A stretch of 64,000 bases of DNA from Roseivirga echinicomitans (GTDB taxonomy: Bacteria > Bacteroidota > Bacteroidia > Cytophagales > Cyclobacteriaceae): the NCBI RefSeq assembly GCF_001592935.1, contig NZ_LRDB01000001.1, forward strand, positions 62,001 to 126,000. Reading direction: 5' to 3'. The notes beneath the pieces are model-generated. The model had not been told where the DNA came from, did not search any database, and saw nothing but the letters and a program-made list of their open reading frames with translations. The position numbers were made by a program, and so were the translations under genes. The stretch's first letter is position 1. Each line of letters begins with the position of its first letter. This document shows, in pieces, positions 31,891-40,996 of the stretch.

Positions 31891-33769
31891 CTTCTTTTCC
31901 TTCGTAGAAATTCATAAACGATTTATTTACGACTCGGTGACCACCCGGAGTGGGGTAGTTACCTGTGAAGTACCAATCACCAGAATTATTAGGACAAGCC
32001 TTGTGCAAATTATCAACCGTTTGATAAACCACTTCCAATTCAGCTTTCATTCCTTTAGGCCTTACTATATCCGTGATTTTCGCTGAAATCTCATCATCAG
32101 TAAACTGATCGTACAAGCTCTGAATATAGTTCGCCTGTTCTTTGTCATTTATGTGTTGGTTCGCAATATCATATGCCTTTTGAAGTTCTGTGTGGTCTTT
32201 ACCATATTTCTCTTCTAGTAAAAGAAGCATGGCCCTAAAGGCAACAAACTCCTTCATTTTCGACATATCAATTCCGTAACAATCAGGGTAACGAATTTGA
32301 GGAGCAGAAGAAACAATCACAATCTTTTTAGGCTCAAGCAAGTCGAGCATTTTTAGAATACTCTTCTCAAGAGTAGTTCCTCGAACAATCGAATCATCGA
32401 CCACAACAATCGTATCCACATTCTTCTTAATTACTTCGTAAGTAGTGTCGTAAACACTGGCCACCAACTGATCGCGACTTTCATCACTCGCAATGAAAGT
32501 CCTGAGTTTGGCATCTTTGATTACCAATTTCTCAACTCTAGGTTGAAAGCTTAAAAGCTCTTCAACATCATCAATGTGAGGTTTCCCGTCAATAATAATG
32601 TCTTTCCTTTTGCGAAGTAGATATTCATCCACTCCCTGCATCATTCCCAAGAAAGAAATTTCAGCTGTATTCGGAATGAAAGAGAAAACCGTATTCTTCA
32701 GGTCGAAATTAACCGCCTTCAAAATTTGAGGAATCAAGAGCTTACCAAGTTCCTTTCTTTCACGATAGATATCCGGATCGGTTCCTTTCGAGAAATAAAT
32801 TCTTTCGAAAGAACAAGCCTTAAGCTCACGCTTCTTCATGATCGGCACTTCATCCCATTCACCGTCCTTGTGCACAATCAGTGCATGGCCTGGCTCTACT
32901 TCAGAAATGTCGGAATAGTTTACGTTGAAAGCCGCTTTGATTGCCTGCTTTTCAGAGGCTACTACGATCACTTCATCATCAATATATTTGAAGGCTGGAC
33001 GAATTCCATTTGGATCGCGCACGACAAAAGAAGCTCCGTGACCCAATAAGCCTACCATGGCATAACCGCCATCAAAATCTTTGAATGAACGTTTCAGCAC
33101 ACGCTGAATATTCAATTCATTTTCTATAATCTCTGTAATTTCAGCGTTGCTCTTTTTCTTCTTATACTTATCGAAAATACGCTGATTTTCCTCGTCCATA
33201 AAGTGACCGATTTTTTCCATTACAGTAACGGTATCGGTTTTTTCTTTAGGGTGCTGGCCAAGGCTTACCAATAGATCGAAGAGTTCGTCTACGTTGGTCA
33301 TGTTGAAGTTGCCCGCCATTACTAGGTTACGGCTTCTCCAGTTATTTTGTCTTAAAAATGGGTGGCAGCTTTCTATACTATTCTTTCCGTGAGTTCCATA
33401 TCGAAGGTGTCCTAACCAAAGCTCTCCAGTAAAACCCATGTTATTTTTCAGCCACTGGGCATCCTTAGGGTTGTAGCCTTCCTTCTTCTTCGCCTTTTCG
33501 AATTTCTTAGAAATTTTCCCAAAAATACTGGTAATTGGCTGTTGCTCAATGGTTCTGTAACGACTTATATATCGAATTCCCGGGTCCACTCCTAGCTTGA
33601 TGTTCGCCACTCCAACCCCATCTTGACCGCGGTTGGCTTGCTTTTGCATCATGATGTAGAGTTTACTTATGGCGTAGGTGGCTGAGCCATACTTGTCGAT
33701 GTAGTATTGGAGGGGTTTTCGAAGACGGATTTTTGCAATCCCGCACTCGTGTTTAATCTGTTCGCTCAT
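31877..33769 (-). CDS. Long amidophosphoribosyltransferase-like protein (class II glutamine amidotransferase)
   Basis: This 630-residue protein has a class II amidotransferase half, with Cys9 in KHECGIAKI (exposed after removal of an 8-residue propeptide), NRGQDGVG and GNFNMTNVDEL. A phosphoribosyltransferase half carries the PRPP loop VVVDDSIVRGTT at residues 455-466. True PurF converts PRPP and glutamine to phosphoribosylamine, the first purine step, but is about 470-510 residues. Here a basic insert (about residues 83-110), another (about 200-220) and a C-terminal extension of about 100 residues are added. It may be a paralogue of the housekeeping PurF. Its own promoter lies inside the nuoN 3' end. 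Confidence 0.82.
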   Translation of the reverse strand: MSEQIKHECGIAKIRLRKPLQYYIDKYGSATYAISKLYIMMQKQANRGQDGVGVANIKLGVDPGIRYISRYRTIEQQPITSIFGKISKKFEKAKKKEGYNPKDAQWLKNNMGFTGELWLGHLRYGTHGKNSIESCHPFLRQNNWRSRNLVMAGNFNMTNVDELFDLLVSLGQHPKEKTDTVTVMEKIGHFMDEENQRIFDKYKKKKSNAEITEIIENELNIQRVLKRSFKDFDGGYAMVGLLGHGASFVVRDPNGIRPAFKYIDDEVIVVASEKQAIKAAFNVNYSDISEVEPGHALIVHKDGEWDEVPIMKKRELKACSFERIYFSKGTDPDIYRERKELGKLLIPQILKAVNFDLKNTVFSFIPNTAEISFLGMMQGVDEYLLRKRKDIIIDGKPHIDDVEELLSFQPRVEKLVIKDAKLRTFIASDESRDQLVASVYDTTYEVIKKNVDTIVVVDDSIVRGTTLEKSILKMLDLLEPKKIVIVSSAPQIRYPDCYGIDMSKMKEFVAFRAMLLLLEEKYGKDHTELQKAYDIANQHINDKEQANYIQSLYDQFTDDEISAKITDIVRPKGMKAELEVVYQTVDNLHKACPNNSGDWYFTGNYPTPGGHRVVNKSFMNFYEGKEGRAY

Positions 33770-33778
33770 TTAGTCGAT

Positions 33779-35290
33779 TCAAAGGGCAAAGTTAATACTA
33801 TTCAAAACGTTCAACAACCAATCTGATTTAAAGAATAACAATAACAGGGGTGCGACTAAAATAGTGCCCAAGATTTTGTCGGTTAAATTACCTACTACTG
33901 AGCTAACAGCTTCCTCACTACCCTTAAAAAACATGTAATAAGGTATTTTTAGATAAAAGAAGAGCGAAACAACGGTATTGAACAAACCGAAAATAAAAGC
34001 CCAAATTAAAATGCTAGAACCTTCAATTTGCCACGTTTCCCAAAGGCTTGAGAAAATATAAAGTTTGGCATTAAAACCAGCCATAGGCGGAAGCCCCGTC
34101 AACGAAATCATGACAATAAGAAGCAACACTCCTAAATAGGGCACTTTCGACCCCATTCCTTTAAAAGCATCAAAAGAAGTTTTGCCTTCATTATCTTCAA
34201 ATAACTGAACCAAGAAAAAAGCCCCAAAATTCATCAGCAAATAAATACTTCCGTAAAATAATGCGGAAGTCTCCCCACTTTCAGAAAAAGCTAAAACCCC
34301 TACCAAAAGGAAACCCGCATGGGCAATGGAAGAGTAGGCCAACATTCGTTTGACATCCTTTTGCCATAAGGCTGAAAAATTACCCACCGTCATGCTGGCA
34401 ATGGCAATAATACCTAACCACAATTGCCAATCAACTAATGCTAAATCAAGGCTTGCTACAAAGCGGAATAAAATGGCCAAGGCCGCCAATTTTGGTAAAG
34501 AAGAAAAAATAGCGACAATAGGTGTTGGGCTGGCCTCGTATACATCGGGTGACCAAATATGAAAAGGAAAAGCGCCTAATTTGAAAACGAAACCTCCAAT
34601 AGTCATTATTAAGGCCAAGGAAAGCGGAAATACCGCCACTTGAGAAATCCCTTCTGCAAAGGCAGTTGAAGTAAAATCTAATGTCCCCGTAAAGCCATAC
34701 AACCAGCTCATTCCGTAAATCATTACAGCTGAAGCCACTGCTCCAAACAGCAAATATTTCATGGCTGCTTCAGAATTTCTTTTGCTTTTGAAAAGCCCCG
34801 TGAGCACATAAGAGCAAATAGAAACCAGTTCGATAGCCACATACACCATTAAAAAATTAATGACCATTGTCATCAAGAAAGTGCCCAAAACCAAACCGAA
34901 GAACAACAATAGCGTTTCGCTTGATTTAAAGAACTTCTCTTTCTGCTTAGAGCGAAGCATCATCACTAAACCGATCAATCCACCAATACTGAAAAATGCT
35001 TTTAGGTAAATGGCTACTCCATCCAAACGGATCATTCCGTCCATAAGGATTCTATCCTCTTCAATATTTCCCCAACCAGCGATAAGTAAAGCCAAAGTGA
35101 AGGTCATGCCTGCAAAAGCAATGGCTGCCAAACCAACTGATTTATTTTCTTTGAAAATTAGATCGTAAATCAACAAAAGCACTGCTGTGATGACCAAAGT
35201 AATCTCTGGCGCTAACCAAGCAATATCAGCTGAAATACCTTGAATTTGCTCCTTCAGCCCGAGTGTCATATTGGATTGCAGCAATATCAT
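33779..35290 (-). CDS. nuoN: NADH-quinone oxidoreductase subunit N
   Basis: NuoN is one of three antiporter-like proton-pumping subunits of complex I. The 503 residues form about 14 helices. The helix-5 Glu region is in LMVYVAIELVSICSYVLTG, and the helix-7/8 region in LGAFPFHIWSPDVYEASPTP with the conserved Lys/His pattern. The gene is last in nuoHIJKLMN, with its start overlapping the nuoM stop by 4 nt (ATGA). Length and hydrophobicity match the family. Confidence 0.95.
   Translation of the reverse strand: MILLQSNMTLGLKEQIQGISADIAWLAPEITLVITAVLLLIYDLIFKENKSVGLAAIAFAGMTFTLALLIAGWGNIEEDRILMDGMIRLDGVAIYLKAFFSIGGLIGLVMMLRSKQKEKFFKSSETLLLFFGLVLGTFLMTMVINFLMVYVAIELVSICSYVLTGLFKSKRNSEAAMKYLLFGAVASAVMIYGMSWLYGFTGTLDFTSTAFAEGISQVAVFPLSLALIMTIGGFVFKLGAFPFHIWSPDVYEASPTPIVAIFSSLPKLAALAILFRFVASLDLALVDWQLWLGIIAIASMTVGNFSALWQKDVKRMLAYSSIAHAGFLLVGVLAFSESGETSALFYGSIYLLMNFGAFFLVQLFEDNEGKTSFDAFKGMGSKVPYLGVLLLIVMISLTGLPPMAGFNAKLYIFSSLWETWQIEGSSILIWAFIFGLFNTVVSLFFYLKIPYYMFFKGSEEAVSSVVGNLTDKILGTILVAPLLLLFFKSDWLLNVLNSINFAL
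33787..33817 (-). promoter_or_regulatory. Promoter of the PurF-like gene within nuoN
   Basis: On the minus strand TTG (33815-33817), a 20-nt spacer and TAACTTTG (33787-33794) lie 17 nt upstream of the ATG at 33769, inside the last codons of nuoN. Confidence 0.5.
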
Positions 35291-37002
35291 TCAACCGAAA
35301 GGATTAAAAGTTGCGTGAAACCTTCCACTGAATTATTAATGAGGTTGAGCAGGGTTGCTGGGTAAATACCGAACCAAATGATCAGGATTACCAACGGAAC
35401 CAGCATTACATATTCTCTGGCGTTCAAATCCACCAAAGTCTCTCTCCAAGCCTTGTCTTTCACCCAAAACTTGCCAAAAAACATACGCTGAAGTGTCCAC
35501 AAATAATAGCCTGCGCCTAATACCAAGCCTAAAGTGGCCACCACTGGCATCCAATATGGAATGGCGCCAATAACAGTTGAAGATTTGAAAGCTCCGATAA
35601 ACACCATCAGTTCGGCAATGAAGCCCGAGAAGCCTGGCAAGCCTAATGAGGCAAAGAAAGCGATGGTAATGAGAATGGTGAATTTCGGCATTTTAGAAGC
35701 CAAACCTCCATAGTTTTCGATTCCACGGTCATGGGTTCTATCGTACAACACGCCTACCAGAAGGAAGAGCATACTCGATATTAATCCGTGGCTGAACATT
35801 TGATAAATTGCTCCAGTGACACCCTCTACCGTCATAGCGGCCAAACCTAGTAGTACGAAGCCCATGTGAGAAACGGAACTGTAAGCGATCAGTCGCTTTA
35901 AATCTTTTTGTGCCAAGGCGTTCATGGCGCCATATAATATGGAGAATAAGCCAAAGAATCCGATCAGCCAAGTATAGTGAAATGCACTATCGGGGAAGAA
36001 ACTAAAGGCCGTTCGAATGATTCCGTAACCGCCAATTTTCAATAGAATTCCTGCCAGCACTACCGAAACTGCGGTTGGTGCTTCTACGTGTGCATCGGGT
36101 AGCCAAGTATGGAATGGGAAAACCGGAAGCTTAATCGCAAAACCGATCAACAAGGCTAAAAAAGCCATCCATCGTGCAGATTGGCCGAAGATTTCACCAT
36201 AACTGTTCTTACCTAAAAATGAATCAGGCAGGTAGTTAGCGTCATCCGCCATTGAAATCATGTTGAATGACTTCACAATATTTTCACTTTCCATTTGCCC
36301 CGATTGCACCGCAAATTGGATACTGCTGATCATGTCTGGAGAAGCCTCAGAAACATTTTCGATCACTCCCGCTTCCATACCGGTTTTTACAGGATCGTAT
36401 ACTGAGTTGTAAAGCCCAATCATGACGATCAGGATTAAGATAGAACCGACTAGTGTATAAAGAAAGAATTTAATGGCAGCGTATTCTCTTCTCGGTCCAC
36501 CCCAAATTCCGATAAGGAAGTACATGGGTAAAAGCATAAACTCGAAAAAGAGGTAGAAAAGGAAGAAATCTAGCGCTACAAAACAACCTAAAACCGAAGT
36601 AGAAAGCAGCAAGTACAACCCAAAATAACCCTTCTGTTTTTGCTTAATTCCGAAGGAAGAAATGGCGCCAATAAAGAGCACAATGGCTGCCAAAAGCAAT
36701 AGTGACAGATTCAGTCCATCAACCCCTACAAAATAATCAACTGAAAATTTACCGAGGGAACCCAGTTGGACTGAAAACCATTCGGCTTTATCCACCAACT
36801 GAAGCTGATCTTCAGAATTGGTAAGCCCTTCCACCGAGGCATCGAAACTAGTAACTGCCAATACGGATAGTACAAGCGTAACGCCCAATGCCACAAGGGC
36901 AACCCATTTGAAGCTACTGGTTTTCGACTTCGGTAAAAACAAGACCACAAGCGCGCCAAGCAGCGGGGTAAATATGATATAGGTTAAAAGATTTTCTATC
37001 AT
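35287..37002 (-). CDS. nuoM: NADH-quinone oxidoreductase subunit M
   Basis: NuoM is an antiporter-like, proton-pumping membrane subunit of complex I. At 571 residues it is longer than the common ~500 because of a loop insertion of about 70 residues (around residues 200-270, with YDPVKTGMEAGVIENV and DSFLGKNSYGEIFGQSARW). Core motifs include YLFFEFMLLPMYFLIGIWGG with the key Glu, KLPVFPFHTWLPDAHVEAPT, and LKRLIAYSSVSHMGFVLLG. It starts 4 nt after nuoL. The extended loop may be lineage-specific. Confidence 0.95.
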   Translation of the reverse strand: MIENLLTYIIFTPLLGALVVLFLPKSKTSSFKWVALVALGVTLVLSVLAVTSFDASVEGLTNSEDQLQLVDKAEWFSVQLGSLGKFSVDYFVGVDGLNLSLLLLAAIVLFIGAISSFGIKQKQKGYFGLYLLLSTSVLGCFVALDFFLFYLFFEFMLLPMYFLIGIWGGPRREYAAIKFFLYTLVGSILILIVMIGLYNSVYDPVKTGMEAGVIENVSEASPDMISSIQFAVQSGQMESENIVKSFNMISMADDANYLPDSFLGKNSYGEIFGQSARWMAFLALLIGFAIKLPVFPFHTWLPDAHVEAPTAVSVVLAGILLKIGGYGIIRTAFSFFPDSAFHYTWLIGFFGLFSILYGAMNALAQKDLKRLIAYSSVSHMGFVLLGLAAMTVEGVTGAIYQMFSHGLISSMLFLLVGVLYDRTHDRGIENYGGLASKMPKFTILITIAFFASLGLPGFSGFIAELMVFIGAFKSSTVIGAIPYWMPVVATLGLVLGAGYYLWTLQRMFFGKFWVKDKAWRETLVDLNAREYVMLVPLVILIIWFGIYPATLLNLINNSVEGFTQLLILSVE

Positions 37003-37006
37003 TTCA

Positions 37007-39145
37007 CTAAAATAGAAGCCAGATTAACATGAGTATTAAAAAGGCTAAAGCAGCCATAATATATGCTTGTACATTGCCCGACTGCACCGAACGTGTCAGT
37101 TGCCCAACGCGTCCAGTTGTATAAGTCGTCAAATGTACGAATCCATCAATGATATTCCTGTCGAACCAAGCAATGAGGTGCGCAAACACCACCTGAAACT
37201 TGGCGATAAAGTTGATGAAACCGTCCAAAATCACGCGGTCGAACCAAGCAATACGCTTCGCACTCCACATTATAAATTTCAATATAACTTTTTCGTAAAG
37301 CGCATTCTGATACCAGTGGTAAAATGAAACCTGACCGACTAACCCAATTGGTTCGCGCTTTTCTGCAAATGAAGCTGAGTATTTCGCTCCTGGTTTGAAT
37401 AAGAAATAGGCAATAACTAGCCCCGACAGAGCCAAACCAATTGAAATGGTTGCTACACGAAAATGCAAATTCTCGAACCATTCATGAGGCAAATCCATAA
37501 GGTTGAATGCTGCGTAACTTTCCGGTACCAAGAAAATTGGATCTTGAATTAATTGATAGAACCATGTGTCTTCGGCCTTCATGGTGAAGCCAAAAATCAC
37601 GCTCAGAGAACCAATCGCCAATAACACCATCGGCAATTTCAAGAAACCGTTTCCTTCCTTTAAAGGCTTTAGTGTAGCGTTCGCTGGGATAAGTTTTGGC
37701 AACCTAAAATCACCCGTAAACACCAAGAAGATCATTCTGAAAGTGTAGAATGCAGTAATCAACACTGTAGCAAAAGCAAGCACTTCAATAAAATAGAAGC
37801 CTCCACCCTTTTCATCAACCCACACCGCAGTGTTTAGTAAAATGGCATCTTTTGAAAGGAAGCCTGAAAAACCTGGTAAACCCGCCAAGGCCAATGCGCA
37901 AATCAAAAAGCAAATGAAGGTCACTGGCATGTACTTCCGAAGCCCACCCATCACACGCATGTCTTGCGGATCGAAATTGATATCCTTGCCCTCAAGCTGA
38001 TGCAATTGATGAATGATGGTTCCAGCACTTAAGAACAATCCAGCCTTAAACATGGCGTGCGTTACCAGATGAAAAAGCCCTGCTGTGTAAGCACCCACTC
38101 CCATGGCCAAAACCATATAACCCAATTGTGAAATGGTGCTATAAGCCAATACTTTTTTAATGTCGAATTGTGAAAAGGCAGCAACGGCCGCCATAAAGGC
38201 AGTAATGGCACCTACAACGGCTACAACTTCCAACGCCTGAGCATCTAAAATCACAAAGATCCGTGCGATCATAAACACACCAGCCGCCACCATGGTAGCC
38301 GCGTGAATCAATGCCGAAACTGGCGTTGGCCCTTCCATGGCATCGGGAAGCCAGACTTGTAATGGGAATTGAGCCGATTTACCTACAGCCCCACAAAACA
38401 GCGCAATACCAGCCGCACTCAGCCATCGACCATCGAGGCTATTTCTGACCAATTCGCCATTTTTAAAGTATTCGGCTACCCAATTTCCATCTTCGATACT
38501 GCTGAGCACCGTCAATGATTTTATGCCTTCTAAATCGAAAGTTTGGAACTGAGAATAGAGAATCATCAAACCAGTGATGAAACCTAAATCACCAATGCGG
38601 TTCATGATAAAGGCTTTGTTGGCAGCCAGAGAAGCGGATTTCTTTTCGAACCAAAAACCAATAAGCAGGAAAGAAGATAAACCCACCAGTTCCCAAAAAA
38701 TGAAAATGAAGAGCAAATCGTAAAACAGAATAATGCCCAGCATGGAGAAGGTAAATAGTCCAAGCAAACCAAAATAGCGGGACTTGTTCTCATCATGGCG
38801 CATATATTCCATAGAAAAGAAATGCACCAACACCGAAATAAAATTAACCACCACCAGCATAATCAGCGCCAGTTGGTCAATCAGAAAAGAATAAGTGAGT
38901 TGCGTATCGCCAATGCTAAACCAATTTCCACGAATTGACACTCCCGTAGTGTCCCAATATTGCGAAGCCAGGTAAATGGAAATCAAAAGGTTAACTCCCA
39001 ATAACAGTGTGGCCCAAGCAGGCGCTATTTTCTTTATAAAAGTAGTAGTGAAAAACGACAGTAACGGAATGGCCATCAAAGCGATTATCCAATAAATCAA
39101 AGGATTAAATTCCGTGGTCGATATGATGTCGTTCAAATCAATCAT
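37007..39145 (-). CDS. nuoL: NADH-quinone oxidoreductase subunit L
   Basis: NuoL is the distal proton-pumping subunit of complex I, with the long lateral helix that braces the membrane arm. The 712 residues contain FIFWELVGLSSFLLIGFW with the key Glu, FPLQVWLPDAMEGPTPVSALIHAATMV (in two overlapping blocks) and KKVLAYSTISQLGYMVLA. The C-terminus has two similar blocks, RIAWFDRVILDGFINFIA (631-648) and LIAWFDRNIIDGFVHLTT (657-674), followed by the last helix. The gene starts 4 nt before the nuoK stop. Confidence 0.96.
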   Translation of the reverse strand: MIDLNDIISTTEFNPLIYWIIALMAIPLLSFFTTTFIKKIAPAWATLLLGVNLLISIYLASQYWDTTGVSIRGNWFSIGDTQLTYSFLIDQLALIMLVVVNFISVLVHFFSMEYMRHDENKSRYFGLLGLFTFSMLGIILFYDLLFIFIFWELVGLSSFLLIGFWFEKKSASLAANKAFIMNRIGDLGFITGLMILYSQFQTFDLEGIKSLTVLSSIEDGNWVAEYFKNGELVRNSLDGRWLSAAGIALFCGAVGKSAQFPLQVWLPDAMEGPTPVSALIHAATMVAAGVFMIARIFVILDAQALEVVAVVGAITAFMAAVAAFSQFDIKKVLAYSTISQLGYMVLAMGVGAYTAGLFHLVTHAMFKAGLFLSAGTIIHQLHQLEGKDINFDPQDMRVMGGLRKYMPVTFICFLICALALAGLPGFSGFLSKDAILLNTAVWVDEKGGGFYFIEVLAFATVLITAFYTFRMIFLVFTGDFRLPKLIPANATLKPLKEGNGFLKLPMVLLAIGSLSVIFGFTMKAEDTWFYQLIQDPIFLVPESYAAFNLMDLPHEWFENLHFRVATISIGLALSGLVIAYFLFKPGAKYSASFAEKREPIGLVGQVSFYHWYQNALYEKVILKFIMWSAKRIAWFDRVILDGFINFIAKFQVVFAHLIAWFDRNIIDGFVHLTTYTTGRVGQLTRSVQSGNVQAYIMAALAFLILMLIWLLF

Positions 39146-39444
39146 CCTTTCAGTTCATTGATTTTATCCAGATTGGCCGTTTGGAAATGTTGATACACTT
39201 TAATGACGATTGCCAGTGCAACAGCAGCTTCGGCAGCGGCTACGGTAATGACGAAAAGCGCAAAAACCTGGCCTTGCAACTCTACCGCATCAAAACGGCT
39301 AAAAGCGACTAAGTTTAAGTTGGTAGCATTCAACATGAGTTCAATGCCAATCAAAACGGCAATGGCATTTTTGCGAGTAACCACAACGGCCAAACCGATA
39401 CAGAATAAGGCGGCACCCAGCAGCAAAACGGTATTAAGCGGCAT
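39142..39444 (-). CDS. nuoK: NADH-quinone oxidoreductase subunit K
   Basis: NuoK is a three-helix complex I subunit with two membrane-buried Glu residues near the quinone/proton channel. The ATG at 39444 (MPLNTVLLLGAALFCIG) gives 100 residues, the normal length; an extended frame to 39489 is unlikely. The family blocks VLIGIELMLNATNLNLVAFS and VAAAEAAVALAIVI hold the two Glu. It overlaps nuoJ by 11 nt and nuoL by 4 nt. Confidence 0.96.
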   Translation of the reverse strand: MPLNTVLLLGAALFCIGLAVVVTRKNAIAVLIGIELMLNATNLNLVAFSRFDAVELQGQVFALFVITVAAAEAAVALAIVIKVYQHFQTANLDKINELKG

Positions 39445-39961
39445 CAGTTCCCTCCTCTCTTGTATTACCTGCAATGCGCACTGCGCCAATTAAAGCCAGC
39501 AAAAGCAAAATGCCAATCACTTCGAAAACCAGTACATAATCTGTCATGATTTTCATTCCTAAATCACTAACACTTGAAGGTGCTGAAGGCGTATTTTTCA
39601 TCCAACCCATATTGGCAAAATCAGCCATTTCAATGGCTTTGGCCAAAATATAAAACAGCCCTGCCGAGATTAATATGCCAAAGAATTTATTATACACCTC
39701 CGTCTCCACTTTGGCTTGCGACAAGCGATTGGTGAGCATAATGCCAAAAACCATCAATATGAGGACACCACCGACATAGACTAAAATTTGAGTGATGGCC
39801 ACAAATTCGGCTCCGAGTAAAACGAAAATACCCGCCATTCCAATAAAAGTGGCAATCAGCGCAAATGCCGAATACAGAATATTCTTCGACAAGAGAATAA
39901 ACAATGCCGACAGACCCGTAAGTCCTAAAAACGCATAGAATATGATGTTCTCTATTGGCAT
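39434..39961 (-). CDS. nuoJ: NADH-quinone oxidoreductase subunit J
   Basis: NuoJ is a five-helix membrane subunit of complex I at the junction with the peripheral arm. The 175 residues include SAFALIATFIGMAGIFVLLG, QILVYVGGVLILMVFGIML (the helix-3 pi-bulge region) and YVLVFEVIGILLLLALIGAV. The C-terminus is short and polar. It lies 3 nt after nuoI and overlaps nuoK. Confidence 0.95.
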   Translation of the reverse strand: MPIENIIFYAFLGLTGLSALFILLSKNILYSAFALIATFIGMAGIFVLLGAEFVAITQILVYVGGVLILMVFGIMLTNRLSQAKVETEVYNKFFGILISAGLFYILAKAIEMADFANMGWMKNTPSAPSSVSDLGMKIMTDYVLVFEVIGILLLLALIGAVRIAGNTREEGTDAA

Positions 39962-39964
39962 CCG

Positions 39965-40996
39965 TTAATCGTTTGTCTCATTTTTATCTTCATCATCCTT
40001 TTTCTTCGGTTGGATTTTTGGCCGCATTATCGGGCGAGGTTTTGGTTTCGCTTCTTCCGAAGAACCTTCCTCCTCTTTCTTCCGCACATGAATTTTAGGT
40101 CGAATGACCACGCGCTGCACAGGCTTTTCTTCCGAAGCCTCAGCTTTTGGTGCAGCAGGAATTTTCGGCTTCATCGGTATTTTCGGCCTTGCAGTGTTCG
40201 GAACACCTTCCACTTTAGTTTCTTCCTTTGGCTCCTCTATTTTCTTGGCCTGAATTTTCGGTTTCATCACCACTTTTGGCCTTACTGGCTTAGCTGCATC
40301 ATCCGATTTTTCTTCAGTAGAAGTAGCTGCCGTCTTCGGCTTCATTGCTTTCGGCCTAAAAACTGGCTTTGCACCTGCAGGTTTTGCAGCAGCTTCTGAG
40401 GTAGGTTTGCTTTTGGCAAAGGCCGCCATTTTCTCTTTCTCTTCTTCCTTCTTTTTATTGAACTCTTCTAAAGCCTGTCTTTTCTCAATAATTTCTAGCG
40501 GAGTCATTTCGCCAAAAACAAAGTTATGCTCGGCAAAATCGAAAGCACTGAAATCGTATTCCTTGGTCATGGTGAGGCATTCCGTAGGGCAAACGGTAGT
40601 GCATAAACCACAGAAGCAGCATTTTGCCATATCGATATCGAACTTGGCGGCATGAATCCGTTTTGGGGTGCCATCTGAAGTCTTCCCGATTTCTTCTACC
40701 GCCCTTACTGGCTCAATGTCAATGCAGTCTACAGGGCAAATTTTAGCGCACTTGTCGCAGACAATGCAGTCTTCAATTTCATTGTGAAGCTTATAGCGCC
40801 CATTGTCGGGCACCGGAATAATTTCTTTAGGGTATTGTGTGGCGAAAATTCCAATCTGTTTCTCGAAGTAATTTTCATCGTCCACATACAATGGATCGCG
40901 CTGAGTAGTCGCATCCTTCATGTGCTCAAAAGTAACCTTGAGCCCTTCTTTCAGGGTTTTTGTAGCAATGGCGATATTTTTCCAGTACTTACTCAT
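39965..40996 (-). CDS. nuoI: NADH-quinone oxidoreductase subunit I with long Lys/Pro-rich C-terminal tail
   Basis: NuoI carries the two [4Fe-4S] clusters (N6a/N6b) that pass electrons towards NuoB. Both motifs are intact: CIVCDKCAKICP (residues 77-88) and CCFCGLCTTVCP (126-137). The ATG at 40996 is chosen because its ATGA overlap with the nuoH stop matches the other nuo junctions. The 343 residues are far more than the usual 160-200. After about residue 180 comes a tail of about 160 residues, rich in Lys, Pro, Glu and Ala, with five variants of RPKxxMKPKI. The tail is in frame, with no stop or shift, so it looks real. Its function is unknown. Confidence 0.93.
   Translation of the reverse strand: MSKYWKNIAIATKTLKEGLKVTFEHMKDATTQRDPLYVDDENYFEKQIGIFATQYPKEIIPVPDNGRYKLHNEIEDCIVCDKCAKICPVDCIDIEPVRAVEEIGKTSDGTPKRIHAAKFDIDMAKCCFCGLCTTVCPTECLTMTKEYDFSAFDFAEHNFVFGEMTPLEIIEKRQALEEFNKKKEEEKEKMAAFAKSKPTSEAAAKPAGAKPVFRPKAMKPKTAATSTEEKSDDAAKPVRPKVVMKPKIQAKKIEEPKEETKVEGVPNTARPKIPMKPKIPAAPKAEASEEKPVQRVVIRPKIHVRKKEEEGSSEEAKPKPRPIMRPKIQPKKKDDEDKNETND

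Noticed and set aside
40010-40399. Minus-strand NuoI tail as a possible frameshifted or antisense artefact of the plus-strand frame
   Set aside because: The tail is continuous with the Fe-S domain without a stop, and its repeated RPK/MKPK pattern is protein-like. The plus-strand frame is Phe/Arg-rich and unlike a real protein.
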